In this document: positions 45,063 through 56,776 of the stretch, in pieces | Layout of the letters: every line of letters begins with the position of its first letter | Position numbering within the stretch: position 1 is the first letter of the stretch | The notes under the pieces: model-generated | Database searches by the model: none | Seen by the model: only the letters and a program-made list of their open reading frames with translations | Told to the model about the DNA's origin: nothing | Assembly: GCF_003573695.1 (NCBI RefSeq) | Contig: NC_039360.1 | Span: 65,535,911-65,599,910, forward strand | DNA length: 64,000 bases | Source: Papaver somniferum | Lineage: Eukaryota > Streptophyta > Magnoliopsida > Ranunculales > Papaveraceae | Reading direction: 5' to 3' | Program-made: the position numbers and the translations under genes

Positions 45063-47536
45063 TGTTAGAGAACTGCTCGGTCGAACTCGCAAGCGTTGCT
45101 ATCTCAAGATTGTTTGTCAATCTTAGTGATCAAAACTATAAGTCTTGATTTCTAGTCTACTTATAGATGTCCCGGACTAAGATAGATTGTGTAGTTGAGC
45201 ATTAGACTTCACGGCATTCATCAATTGAAGATGAAGAACTACTAAGGCGAGCTTGTGAAACTTCATCAACAAAAGGTATGTGGAGACTAAAACTCATATA
45301 TCACTTGGAAAGTCTATTTCTACTCTATCTCCTATATTGAGACATAAGTCGTGTTACGATATAGTTTTCTATTATACACATTTGAGATTTCGAGCTGAGT
45401 TTAACTCGCTTACATATTTCTCGGAATATGTTGGTAAGCTTTCGCTTCAATCAAGTTCATCTTGATCATGTGAAAATCGCCGAGTAACATCTTACTTGGT
45501 TTGTGTGATACAATCATTTGGTGTAGACTTGGAATGTTTCGTTATGATTATTTCAATAACTTGAAAATTGCTTTGATGCTAATAGTGTGTGAAAACGGCT
45601 ATTGTCATCCTCTAAGAAAGTTTCAATAATTGAAATAAGAGTTTAGAATACTTAACCATCATTGGATTATAAACATATTGTGCATTCTTGCATGTATGTG
45701 ATCCATGACCAGAACTAAAGTATGCATACCAGAATGCGTACTTGAAGTTGTGAAATTCCGTGTACCAAGTACACATAACGGTACACATAATTGCGTAAGG
45801 TATAGGTCCGGGAATTTCTGCTGGGATTTGGAAGTGTACTAAGTATGCGTACCCGTTTGCATATTGGCGAACCCAAACTCAGACCGGCTACTTAAGTATG
45901 CGTACCCGTTTGCATACTTGAGTGGTTAAAGTTCTAAAATGGGTTGGCTCATGAACTAATACATTTATATATTAAGGAATGCATTTTTTGCAAACCGTGA
46001 CTATAATGTTCATGAACTGATTCGAGTGAATCAAACCGATTTTGCTTCAATTGTGTTCTTGTGTACTTCTATGATAATATAGCAATTGAGAAACTCTTTA
46101 ACTAGTTTCATTTGAGTCATTTGAACTAGTTATGGTTAAGATGAATAAGGTTGATATGAGAGTATTCATATAGCTAACCTTGGTTAACTACAGTTGAGCC
46201 AACATGATGTACATGTTTAGGTACGACTACATAAACCTAAATGAGGGTACATTTCATTTGTGTATAACAAGATAAGTTCGATCTAACGGTTGAAATATAT
46301 TAACTTGAATCTGATCAGGTTTTCATCTAGCGGTGCATATTGAATGTTGTGTTAACTAAGATTGCAAACCCTGATTTGAAAACTATATAAAGGAGAACTC
46401 TAGCAACTGGGAAACCTAATCCCCACACCTCATGTGTGATACTAGTTGCATAAGCTAGAGTCAATTCTCCTTTAACCTTAGGTTTTTCACGAAACCCTAT
46501 AGGGTAACGACTTGAAGACTTCATTGGGATTGTGAACCCAGACCCAACTATTTTCTCTATAGTTACATGATCTGATCTTGATGTTTTTATCGTGTTTGAG
46601 TACTATCTTATTTAAGATTGGCTCGAGATTTAATCTCCAATAGGCAAGATAAAAAGTAATCACAAACATATTCGTCTCATCGTTTGTGATTCCATAATAT
46701 CTTGTTTCGCTACCATACGATTAAGATTATTGTGAGGTGATTGATATTTCTAGGTTGTTCTTCGGGAATATAAGTATGGTATATCAATTGGTTCATGTTT
46801 ACGTTGATTTATCAAAAGACGGAACAAAACTCATAGGTATTTCTGTGGGAGACAGATTTATCTATTCATATAGACTTTTCTGTGTGAGACAGATTTGTTT
46901 ATCAAATCTTCGACTTTGAGTCGTAGCAACTCCCTGTTGTGGGTGAGATGAGCTAAGGGAATCAAGTGCATAGTATACTGCTGGGATCAGAGACGTAAGG
47001 AGCGCAACTGTACCTTGAATCAGTGTGAGATTGATTAGGGTTCAACTATAGTCCAGTCCGAAGTTCATTGGTAGTAGGCTAGTGTATGTAGCGGATTAAT
47101 ACAGTGTGGTGTTCAAATCTGGACTAGGTCCCGGAGTTTTTCTTCATTTGCGGTTTTCCTCGTTAACAAAATTTCTGGTGTCTGTGTTATTTCTTTTCCG
47201 CATTATGTTTTGTTATATAATTGAAATACCACAGGTTGTTTATTGAATCGATCAATTGGGAAATCCAACCTTTGGTTGTTGATTGAAATTGATTAATCCT
47301 TGAACATTGGTCTTTGGTACCGTTCAAGTTAATTATCTTATATTCAATCTGGCTTGCAAATTCCTATTTGTTGATTGTAGATTGAATTGAGAAAGAGAGA
47401 TACAAAAATCTTTGATATACTTTTCTCCTGATTAAGTCTGACTGTCTAGTTGATTCTCTTGAAAGTATATAGGAGTTTGTCTATTCAGATTTCCAAAGGA
47501 ATTGTTGGGTGTGGTTGTGAGACCCCCGCTTTTTCA
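45063..47536 (+). repeat. 5' LTR of element B (2474 bp)
   Basis: Begins TGTTAGAGAACTGCTCGG and ends CCCCCGCTTTTTCA. The region 45720-45930 has the TATGCGTACCCGTTTGCATA-type modules. CTATATAAAGGAGAAC at about 46383 is a likely TATA box, giving an R region starting near 46415. Confidence 0.9.
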
Positions 47537-47538
47537 GG

Positions 47539-47553
47539 TGGTGTCAGAGCAGG
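47539..47553 (+). other. Primer-binding site of B (initiator-Met tRNA type)
   Basis: TGGTGTCAGAGCAGG, two bases after the LTR end, one mismatch from the TGGTATCAGAGC core of Ty1/Copia primer sites. The gag ATG follows at 47601. Confidence 0.8.
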
Positions 47554-47600
47554 ATAACACATTAAAGACCTTATAAGTCCGTGTTTGTAGCGATCTGAAT

Positions 47601-49018
47601 ATGGACAGAATTGCTATCTCCATAAACGTACGACCAGTCTTCCATGACTCAAATTACTTATGGTGGAAAATTGCTATGCGTGCCTTTCTTCAAGCGCGTG
47701 ATTTTCAATCATGGGTTTATGTGGTTCATGGATATAATCCGTCGGTAGCTAAAGAAGGCGATATAACAGTTCCAAAAGATATTGGTAGATATGATGTCGC
47801 CGAGATTCTTGCTGCAAAGCAAAATTCTAATGGGTTAAACGCTATCATTCATGCCATTACCCCAGAGCTCCAGCATCATGTGACTACTTGCACAAAGTCT
47901 AAAAATACCTGGGATATCTTAGAAACTGTATTTGAAGGGAATACCAGTGAAAAGGAAGCTAAGCTTCAAAACCTAAACTCCGATTGAAAAAACCTTCGTA
48001 TGGAAGATGAAGATTCATTTGATGAGTTTATCACAAAGTGTCTAAAGTTGTTAATGCATCTTTTGCATTGGGTAAGATTATTTCTGAAAAGGACATAGTG
48101 ATGAAAATTCTCAGATCGCTGCCATCTAGATACAATTCTAAGAAGCATGCCATCGGTGAGGGAAATAACCTTGATACTCTTTCTAGAAATTCTTTATTTG
48201 GAAAGTTAAAATTACTTGATCATTATCAAAATACAGTCAGAACGTTTGCGTTCAATGTTGTGACCATTACAAATGAAGCTTTTAACTTGTCATGGGCTGA
48301 TGAGTGTTGTTTTAATCAATCTGATCTTAACAGATCACTGATTACACAAAAGATCAAGGATATTGTAAAGAAAAGCAAGAGATCCGAGAGAATATCTTCT
48401 CTCTCTGGTGCTATTGATAATTCAGTTCAAGAAGAAATATCTCAGTGTATCAATGGTATATGTTCAGGATTTTCATCCCTCTCGGCAGAACTCTCAATTA
48501 ACTCAAATTCTGGCTTGGAATGTGAGTCTGACACTGAGATTTTATATTTCTTGGATAAAAGTGAAGAAATTCACAAGGAAAATATTCAACTAAAGGCTTT
48601 GTTGGAGAAACTTGAATCATCACTTCAGGTGAAAACTCTTGAGATTGACTGTCTTAATGATGAATTTACCAGAACCCTATCTCTGAAAGAAAAAGAGATT
48701 AATTCTCTCAAGTGTGACCTGCAAAGGTTGACAGGAAGTTCCGACAAAATTTCAGCGATGTTATTTGGTCAAAAGGCTTTTGGAAACACAAAAGGTTTAG
48801 GGTTCAAAAATATAACTGTGAGCACAATCAACTCATTTGTTCCGGCCGGTTCTGGAACAACTGATGTTGTAAGTTGTGATAAACAAGAGTCATCTCTACG
48901 AAGAAAAAACTCTTCGATGTTTTGCTCATTTTGTGGAAGTGCAAGTCATGTTCAAAGTAAGTGTTGGAGATTCAAGAGGAACAACAAAAGAATTTCCAAA
49001 CTTCAAAATGACATGTAA
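47601..49018 (+). pseudogene. Gag of element B: UBN2-type core, coiled coil, CCHC knuckle (one stop, one frameshift)
   Basis: The first frame (47601-47987, 128 aa) begins 64 bases after the LTR, with FHDSNYLWWKIAMRAFLQ (about 14-31) and TKSKNTWDILETVFEG (about 98-113), the hallmarks of the Copia gag core (UBN2). A TGA at 47985-47987 is followed by recognisable codons (EDSFDEFITKC) and a frame change near 48040. The second frame (48038-49018, 326 aa) has LRSLPSRY (usual L.SLP..Y motif), a coiled coil (about residues 180-240, KENIQLKALLEKLESSLQ) and the knuckle CSFCGSASHVQSKC at about 296-309. Gag forms the particle and binds element RNA. Of the gag copies here it is the only one with a UBN2 core. 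Confidence 0.85.
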
Positions 49019-51204
49019 AAAATGAGTCTGACTATGGAGAAACAACAAATGACTGAGTACAAGAAGAATATGACTAAAAGAATTAGAGTTAGACGAGGTA
49101 AGTCTGTTTACCCAACAAACCTTGATATGTCATCTTGTGACAGAAGAAGTGAACGTTGTGTTCACTCCATTACTATCTAATCATAGTAATGTGATGAATC
49201 TTTATTGTTGACTTGGAATAAGGATCACATCAAGGTTACTCAATCCCTGTAAAATATGTTGGTTATTTTCTTCATTTATGACTAAAAGTTATTTTGAGCA
49301 AGTGAATATTTTGTTGGTTAAGATAAATAATGGAACGTGAACTGTGAAGACTTTTTCAAAGATTCTTTAGGGTTAGTTTTCCTAATAAGTCTATTTATGT
49401 TCATTTATGATCAGAATTGTACTTCACTTTTTCTGTTTAAAAAGATACAGTATGATGGCGCCTATAACTAGAGGTACTACAAAAAGGGATGCAGTAGTAA
49501 CTGTCAATGTGTATCTATGTGAAGGAATTATGTCCTCAAGGAAGAGAAAAGTGAAGGCTGTAGTTAGTAATTCAGGTTCTTCCTCTAACTGTCTTTTGTC
49601 TGTTTGTCATCATGATAATAACTTCAAGATTATGGTGAAAGATTTCATCATAAAAATAAATGATTTAAATCGTTTCATAGTTAGAATAAATATCTCACTA
49701 TGAACAAATGTTGTCTCTAACAAAGAACACACTGCGTAGACTGAAAAGAGAACTTACTGAATTAACTGATATTTCTGAAGATCTGGAGGAATTGAATGAT
49801 CCTATTATCAATAGTTTTTCAATAATGAGAAGGAATTCTCAGTGGATGCCTTGAGAAAGCTCTACAATATCTAGGAAACTTCTTATGAGAATTTATTCTT
49901 GTGTTTATTAGAAGGATAACTAGGGTTTGGAATAGCCATTATTGTGAGTACACATAGCTATTGCCAGCGTTTTTCATCTTGCAATGTTTTTAGATTTATT
50001 TGTTTAAATTCTAAAGTTTATTTGGAAGATGATTTTTGCAGTATTAATCTTTATGGTTTTATATATTGTAAATTGTTATGGGATATGTTGTTTACGTCCG
50101 TGAACCTTGACTGTCCCATACTTGTTCAAAAGTTATCTTTGTTATGTCAGTATGAAAGTATTGATAAAAGATAGAATGAAATTTTGACCACAAAAGTTAA
50201 CCCTTTTATGTCATTATGCAAATATTGATGGAAGAAAGGATGAACTTTTGTTTACAAAGATTAAGTCTATTATATGTCATTGTGCAAATAGTGATGAAAA
50301 ATAGAATGAATCCTTGATTATTCCGCAGTATTGGTCTTTCCCTGATCCACATCTTTGTGCATATATTGTGTTGCTCCGTAAGTTTTCTTATGTTGAGCAT
50401 GTCCAATTGAATTGATCATTTTCCTTGTGGTTAATTCAATTGAGTTTTCTGGATACAAATTCACATGTGATTTGTTAATGACCAAAGAAATCCTTCTTTT
50501 CTTGTAAAGGTAAGGTCGCTCTTGTTGTTCTTTCGGGAATGACATTTTATGGGGGAGAGTTCTTAATTGAACTTGTGCTTAATTGCCAAGTCTTTGTGGA
50601 GAGTGCGGCTGTGGAATATTGTAGGGGTTATCTTGTATCTTTATAAACTCCTTGATGCATGCATTTAGTTTCGGCTATATGATTGCATCTAAACAAGTTG
50701 ATATGTTGTTCTCTTTTGGTCATGAAGTATCTCTATAAAAATTTCATGAGGATCCCACTAGTTTTCATACCTTTGCCAATTTATATTGACAAAAAGAGGG
50801 ATAATTAATGAGTAGTTCACACTACAAATACATATGTTTTACGAATCATTATGTAAGTGGGAGTGGTTTTCATGTTGAGATGAAGTATTGACTAAGGGGG
50901 AGTGATACATATCACCATAGTATTGTTGTCAAAGCTGCGATACAATTGGACTTTGATGTTGTATAATGATATTATGACACTGTATAACAATGATTGAGAG
51001 CAGTTCTTTTGTCATTGTTATTGCTATGGATCTTCAACGACAATGATGCGGAATTGAGCACATTTGGAATCATTGGAGTACTTGGAAGTGACGAAGATTT
51101 CGAGTAATGTTGAAGAACCAAGGAGGTCAAGCATTTGGATGAGAAGCTACAAAGTTTATTTATTTTGTAATCCAAATGTATTGATAGTTTGGCACTAAAA
51201 TTGG
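49019..51204 (+). other. 3' internal region of B: small frames and repeated purine motifs, no pol
   Basis: A 98-codon frame at 49407-49703 (MMAPITRGTTKRD... with a basic SSRKRKVKAV segment) and a shorter coiled-coil frame at about 49710-49853 (LRRLKRELTELTDISEDLEE) lie in the place of O's 164-aa ORF; neither is recognised. From 49900 on the sequence is shared by all four family members. GGGGGAG-type motifs occur near 50551 (ATGGGGGAGAG), 50896 (AGGGGGAGTG) and 51207. No integrase, protease or RT motif was found in any forward frame. Confidence 0.7.
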
Positions 51205-51217
51205 CAAAGGGGGAGAT
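51205..51217 (+). other. Polypurine tract of B
   Basis: CAAAGGGGGAGAT directly precedes the TGTTAGAGC start of the 3' LTR at 51218. Primer for plus-strand DNA synthesis in LTR elements. Confidence 0.85.
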
Positions 51218-54200
51218 TGTTAGAGCACTGCTCGGTCGAACTTGCAAACGTTGTTATCTCAAGCTTGTTTGTCAATGTTAGTGATCAAAACTATAAGTCT
51301 TGATTTCTAGTCTACTTATAGATGTCTCGGACTAGGATAGATTGTGTAGTTGAGCATTAGACTTTACGACGTTCATCAATTGAAGACAAAGAACTACTAA
51401 GGCGAGCTTGGGGAACTTCATCAACAAAAGGTATGTGGAGACTGAAACTCATCTATTACTTGGAAAGTTTATTTCTACTCTATCTCCTATATTGAGACAT
51501 AAATTGTGTTACGATATAATTTTCTATTATACACATTTGAGATTTTGAGATGAGTTTAACTTGCTTACATATTTCTCGGAATATGTGTTGGTAAGCTTTT
51601 GCTTCAATCAAGTTCATCTTGATCATGTGAAAATCGCCGAGTAACATCTTACATGGTTTGTGTGATACAATCGTTTGGTGTAGACTTGGAATGTTTCGTT
51701 ATGATTATTTCAATAACTTGAAAATTGCTTTGATGCTAATAGTGTGTGAAAACGGCTATTGTCATCCTCTAAGAAAGTTTCAATGATTGAAAAAAGAGTT
51801 TATAATACTTAACCATCATTGGATTATAAACATATATTGTGCATTCTTGCATGTATGTGATCCATGACCGGAACTATACCTGTATGCGTACTTGAAGTTG
51901 TGAAATTCCGTGTACCAAGTACGCATACCAGTGCGCATACTTGCGTAAGGTATAGGTCCGGGAATTTCTGCTGGGATTTGGAAGTGTACTAAGTATGCGT
52001 ACCCGTTTGCATACTGGTGAACCCAAACTCAGACCGGCTACTTAAGTATGCGTACCCGTTTGCGTACTTAAGTGGTTAAAGTTCTAAAATCGGTTGGCTC
52101 ATGAACTAATACATTGATATATTAAGGAATGCATTCTTTGCAAATTGTGGCTATAATGTTCATGAATTGATTCGAGTGAATCAAATCGATTTTGCTTCAA
52201 TTGTGTTCTTGTACACTTCTATGAGAATATAGAAATTGAACAACTCTTTAACTAGTTTCATTTGATTCATTTGAACTAGTTATGATTAAGCTGAATAAGG
52301 TTGATATGAGAGTATTCATATAGTTAACCTCGGTTAACTACGGTTGAGACAACATGGTGTACACGTTTAGGTACGGCTACATAAACCTAAATGAGGGTAC
52401 ATTTCATTTATGTATAACAAGCTAAGTTCGATCTAACGGTTGAAATATATTAGCTTAAATCTAATCAGATTTTTATCTAACGGTGAATATTGAATGTTTT
52501 GTTACCAAGGTAACTTAGATTGCAAACCCTGATTTGAAAACTATATAAAGGAGAACTCTAGCAACTAGGAAACCTAATCCCCACACCTCCTGTGTGATAC
52601 TAGTTGCATAAGCTAGAGTCGATTCTCCTTTAACCTTAGATTTTTCACAAAACCCTATAGGTTAACGACTTGAAGACTTCATTGGGATTGTGAAGCCAGA
52701 CCCAACTATTTTCTCTGTAGTTGCGTGATCTGATCTTGTTGTTTCCATCGTATTTGAGTATTATCTTTTTTAAGATTGGCTCGATATTTAATCTCCGATA
52801 GGCAAGATATAAAGTAATCACAAACATATTTGTCTCATCGTTTGTGATTCCACAATATCTTGTTTCGCTGCCATACGATTAAGATTATATTGTGAGGTGA
52901 TTGATGTTTCTAGGTTGTTCTTCGGGAATGTAAGTCCGATATATATCAATTGGTTCCTGTTCACCATGATTTATCGAAAGACGGAACAAAACTCATAGGT
53001 ATTTTTGTGGGAGACATATTTATCTATTCCTATAGACTTTTCTGTGTGAGACAGATTTGTTTATCAAGTTTTCGACTTTGGGTCGTAGCAACTCTTGGTT
53101 GTGGGTGAGATCAACTAAGGGAATCAAGTGCGTAGTATCCTGCTGGGATCAGAGACGTAAGGAGCGCAACTGTACCTCGAATCAGTGTGAGATTGATTAG
53201 GGTTCAACTATAGTCCAGTCCAAAGTTCATTGGTAGTAGGCTAGTGTCTGTAGAGGCTTAATACAGTATGGTGTTCAAATCTGGACTAGGTCCCGAGGTT
53301 TTTCTTCATTTGTGGTTTTCCTCGTTAACAAAATTTATGGTGTCTATGTTATTTTTTTTATGCATTATATTTTGTCATATAATTGAAATATCACAGGTTG
53401 TGCGTTAATATTATTGTGAGGTGATTGATATTTCTAGGTTGTTCTTCGGTAATATAAGTCTGGTATATCAATTGGTTCATGTTTACCTTGATTTATCAAA
53501 AGACGGAACAAAACTCATAGGTATTTCTGTGGGAGACAGATTTATCTATTCATATAGACTTTTCTGTGTGAGACAGATTTGTTTATCAAATCTTCGACTT
53601 TGAGTCGTAACAACTTCCTGTTGTGGGTGAGATGAACTAAGGGAATCAAGTGCATAGTATCCTGCTGGGATCAGAGACGTAAGGAGCGCAACTGTACCTT
53701 GAATCAGTGTGAGATTGATTAGGGTTCAACTATAGTCCAGTCCGAAGTTCATTGGTAGTAAGCTAGTGTCTGTAGTGGCTTAATACAGTGTGGTGTTCAA
53801 ATATGGACTAGGTCCCGGAGTTTTTATTCATTTGCGGTTTTCCTCGTTAACAAAATTTCTGGTGTCTGTGTTATTTCTTTTCCGCATTATGTTTTGTTAT
53901 ATAATTGAAATACCACAGGTTGTGTGTTGAATCGATCAATTGGGAAATCCAACCTTTAGTTGTTGATTGAATTTGATTGATCCTTGAACATTGGTCTTTG
54001 GTGTCGTTCAAGTTAATTCTCTTATATTCAATCGAGCTCGCAAATTCCTATTTGCTGATTGCAGATTGAATTGAGAAAGAGAGATACAAAACTCTTTGAT
54101 ATACTTTTCTCTAGATTGAGTCTGACTGTCTAATTGATTCTCTTGAAAGTATATAGGAGTTTGTCTATTCAGATTGCCAAACGAACTGTTGGGTGTGGTT

Positions 54201-54219
54201 GCTTGTCCCCCGCTTTTCA
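51218..54219 (+). repeat. 3' LTR of element B (3002 bp) with a 524-bp internal duplication
   Basis: Same termini as the 5' LTR, but longer by 528 bp. The segment starting TGTGAGGTGATTGAT is present at 52891 and again at 53415. The second copy is close to the 5' LTR (for example AATATAAGTCTGGTATATC, CATATAGACTTTTC), while the first is clearly different (AATGTAAGTCCGATATATA, CCTATAGACTTTTC). Confidence 0.9.
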
Positions 54220-54750
54220 GCCTCGATTAAACGTTTTTCTCTAATTGAATCTTCTTTAACAATATCTTCAAGAATACTAATCTTTTCACGTTGTAGAGTA
54301 GTTTCTTGAAAAAGATTTTCGGTATTGTTAGAGAATGACTCAATGATACTGTAGAGTTCCCGTTCTCGATCAAGAGACTTCTCAAGTTCCTCAATGAGCT
54401 GAGCATGTTTTTCTGCAAGAGACATCATTTTAGAATCTTGAATATCAATAATCTCAGCCGATTTTTTCAAAGTTCCGGTGAGTTCCATTTCAGCTTATGA
54501 CATAGAGTCAAATGTCACTTTAGAGGAATTGTTATCAGTATCTGATAGCAAAAATTTTCTAACCCGAGATTCGGAAGAATCAGCTACGGAGTTATCCTTT
54601 GAGGTAAGCCAAGAAATTTGGCATAATCAAAAACTTTGGAGGACATTTCTATGTGTGCAAGAATGAGATAAATTTTTATCCACACAAATCAGATTGCTAC
54701 AAACACAGACTTCTGAGGTCCTAAACGTGTTTTCCTGCTCTGATACCCAT
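54220..54750 (-). pseudogene. O gag, N-terminal part, and O primer site
   Basis: Minus strand. The primer-site-like TGGGTATCAGAGCAGG (54735-54750 complement) follows the LTR end. Gag codons are visible from about 54600 (SSESRVRKFLLSDTDNN), then, after a stop, the frame from 54488 (MELTGTLKKSAEIIDIQDSK) with a long coiled coil (EKHAQLIEELEKSLDRERE) to the B junction at 54224. As in E1, no UBN2 core is present between the start region and the coiled coil. The frame continues at 45062 on the other side of B. Confidence 0.75.
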
Positions 54751-56776
54751 TGAAAATGCGGGGGTCTAACAACCACACCCAAAATTTCGTTAGGCAATTT
54801 GTATGGACTAACTCCAATATAATTCCAAGAGAATCAACTAGACAGTCAGACTCAATCAAGGAAAGTATATCCAAGAGTTATATCTCTGTTTCTCAATGTA
54901 ATCAGCAAATCAAACAGATAGAAATCCGTGAGCCTGATTATTATGAGAAATAACTTGAACGGTACCAAAGACCAATGTTCAATGTCAATCAACAACCAAA
55001 GGTTGGATTTACCAATTGATTGAACTACGCATAACCTGTGACATTTCAATTATATAGAAAATATAATGCGGAAAAGAAATAACACAGACACCAGAAGTTT
55101 TGTTAACGAGGAAACCGCAAATGCAAAAAATCCCCGGGACCTAGTCCAGTTTTGAACACCACACTGTATTAAGCCGCTACAGACACTAGCCTACTACAAG
55201 TTAACTTTGGGATGAAATGTAGTTGAGTCCTAACCAAGTCTCACACCGAGGTACAGTCGCGTTTCTTACGCCTCTGAATCCCATCAGGGCTCTACGTACT
55301 TGATTAATTTAGCTGATCTCACCCACAACTAAGAGTTGCTACGACCTAAAGTCGAAGGCTTCATAAACAAATCTGTCTTCCACAGAAAATTCGATTCTGA
55401 TAGATAAATTTGTCTCCCACAGAAATACCTACGAAGTTTATTCCGTCTTTTGATAAATCAAGGCGAACATGAACTAATTGATAATCCGGTCTTATATTCC
55501 CGAAGAACAACTTAGAAATATCAATCACCTCACAATAACTTAATTATATGGTAGTAGAACAAGTTATTATGGAATTACAAAGAATGATACGAACAACTTT
55601 ATGATTACTTTTTATATCTTGCCTATCGGAGATAAATCTCGCGTAATTATTAGAGAAGATAGTACTCAATACAGATAAAATAGTTGGGTATGGCTTCAGA
55701 ATCCCAATGAAGTCTTTAAGTCGTTAACCTATAATGGTTTTAGGAAAAACTTAGGTTAAAGGAGAATCGACTCTAGTCGCAACTAGTATCACACATGAGG
55801 TGTGGGGATTAGGTTTCCCAATTGCTAGAGTTCTCTCTTCTATAGTTTTCAAATCAGGGTTTGACAACTTTGATACAAAGCAATCAAATATTCACCATTG
55901 GATGAAAACCTGATTTAAGATTCAAGCTAAGTTTGCTCAAAACTAAAGCTATATCTCTCCACCGTTAGATGGTCTTAGCTTGTTGCACACTAATGAAATA
56001 TACCTTAATTTAGATATGGGTAACCGTACCTAAACGTGTATATTGAGTTGGCTCAATAACAGTTAACCGAAGTTAGACATATGAACACTTTTGTATTAAC
56101 CAAATTCATCTTAACACTTCTACATCAAATGATAATCAAATGAATCTAATTGTGTTACTCATAGAGTTGCTCAACTGTTTATATTCTCATAGAAGTATAC
56201 AATACACAATTGAAGCAAAATCGGATTGGATTCACAAGAATCAATTCATGAACACTTTAGCCACGGTTTGCAAAGATTGCATTCTTTCATATATAAATGT
56301 ATTTTTTCATGAGTATGAAATCATACTTAACCGATTTTAGAACTTAACCACGTAAGTTTGCAAACGGGTACGCAAACTTAAGTTCCGGACTTTGATCTTT
56401 TCTGACAGGTCGCAAACGGGTATGCATACTATCGTTCCAGACCGAATTCAGGTGAAACAGATTGCAAACGGGTACGTACACTTAGTTCCCGGACTTTGAC
56501 GGTTAAAACTGGTTGCATACGGGTATGCATACTTGGTTCCCGGACCTGAATCATAGTTACAACAGTTTGCATACGGGTATGCGTACTGTGCTATATCCAG
56601 ACAATGATTAATTGTTCTAAACTCCCATTTCAATCATTGAAACATTGTTAGAAGACGACAATAGATGTCTCACACAAACTATTAGCTTATAAGCAATTTT
56701 AAAGTTATGGAATGATCAATACGAAACATTCTGAGCCTACATCAAATGACTATCTCATACAAATCATCTAAGATGT
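54751..56776 (-). repeat. 5' LTR of O, 3' portion (rest displaced beyond the window by R)
   Basis: Starts (on the plus strand) TGAAAATGCGGGGGTC and runs collinear with the E1 LTR up to ATCATCTAAGATGT, where element R interrupts it. The complete LTR would continue with ACCAGGAGATTTTCACATG-like sequence as at 5525. Palindrome modules with GTATGCATAC and GGGTATGCGTAC lie at 56345-56590. Confidence 0.85.

Larger units (their letters stand above)
45063..54219 (+). mobile_element. B: complete gag-only Sirevirus-like element (TSD GTCTC/GCCTC)
   Basis: Two LTRs (45063-47536; 51218-54219), primer site, gag, a 3' region with repeated purine motifs and a polypurine tract are all present. The flanks GTCTC (45058-45062) and GCCTC (54220-54224) are a 5-bp duplication with one mismatch. 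The internal region is only 3.7 kb and lacks pol. It is inserted in the opposite direction into gag of O, a member of the same family. Confidence 0.9.
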
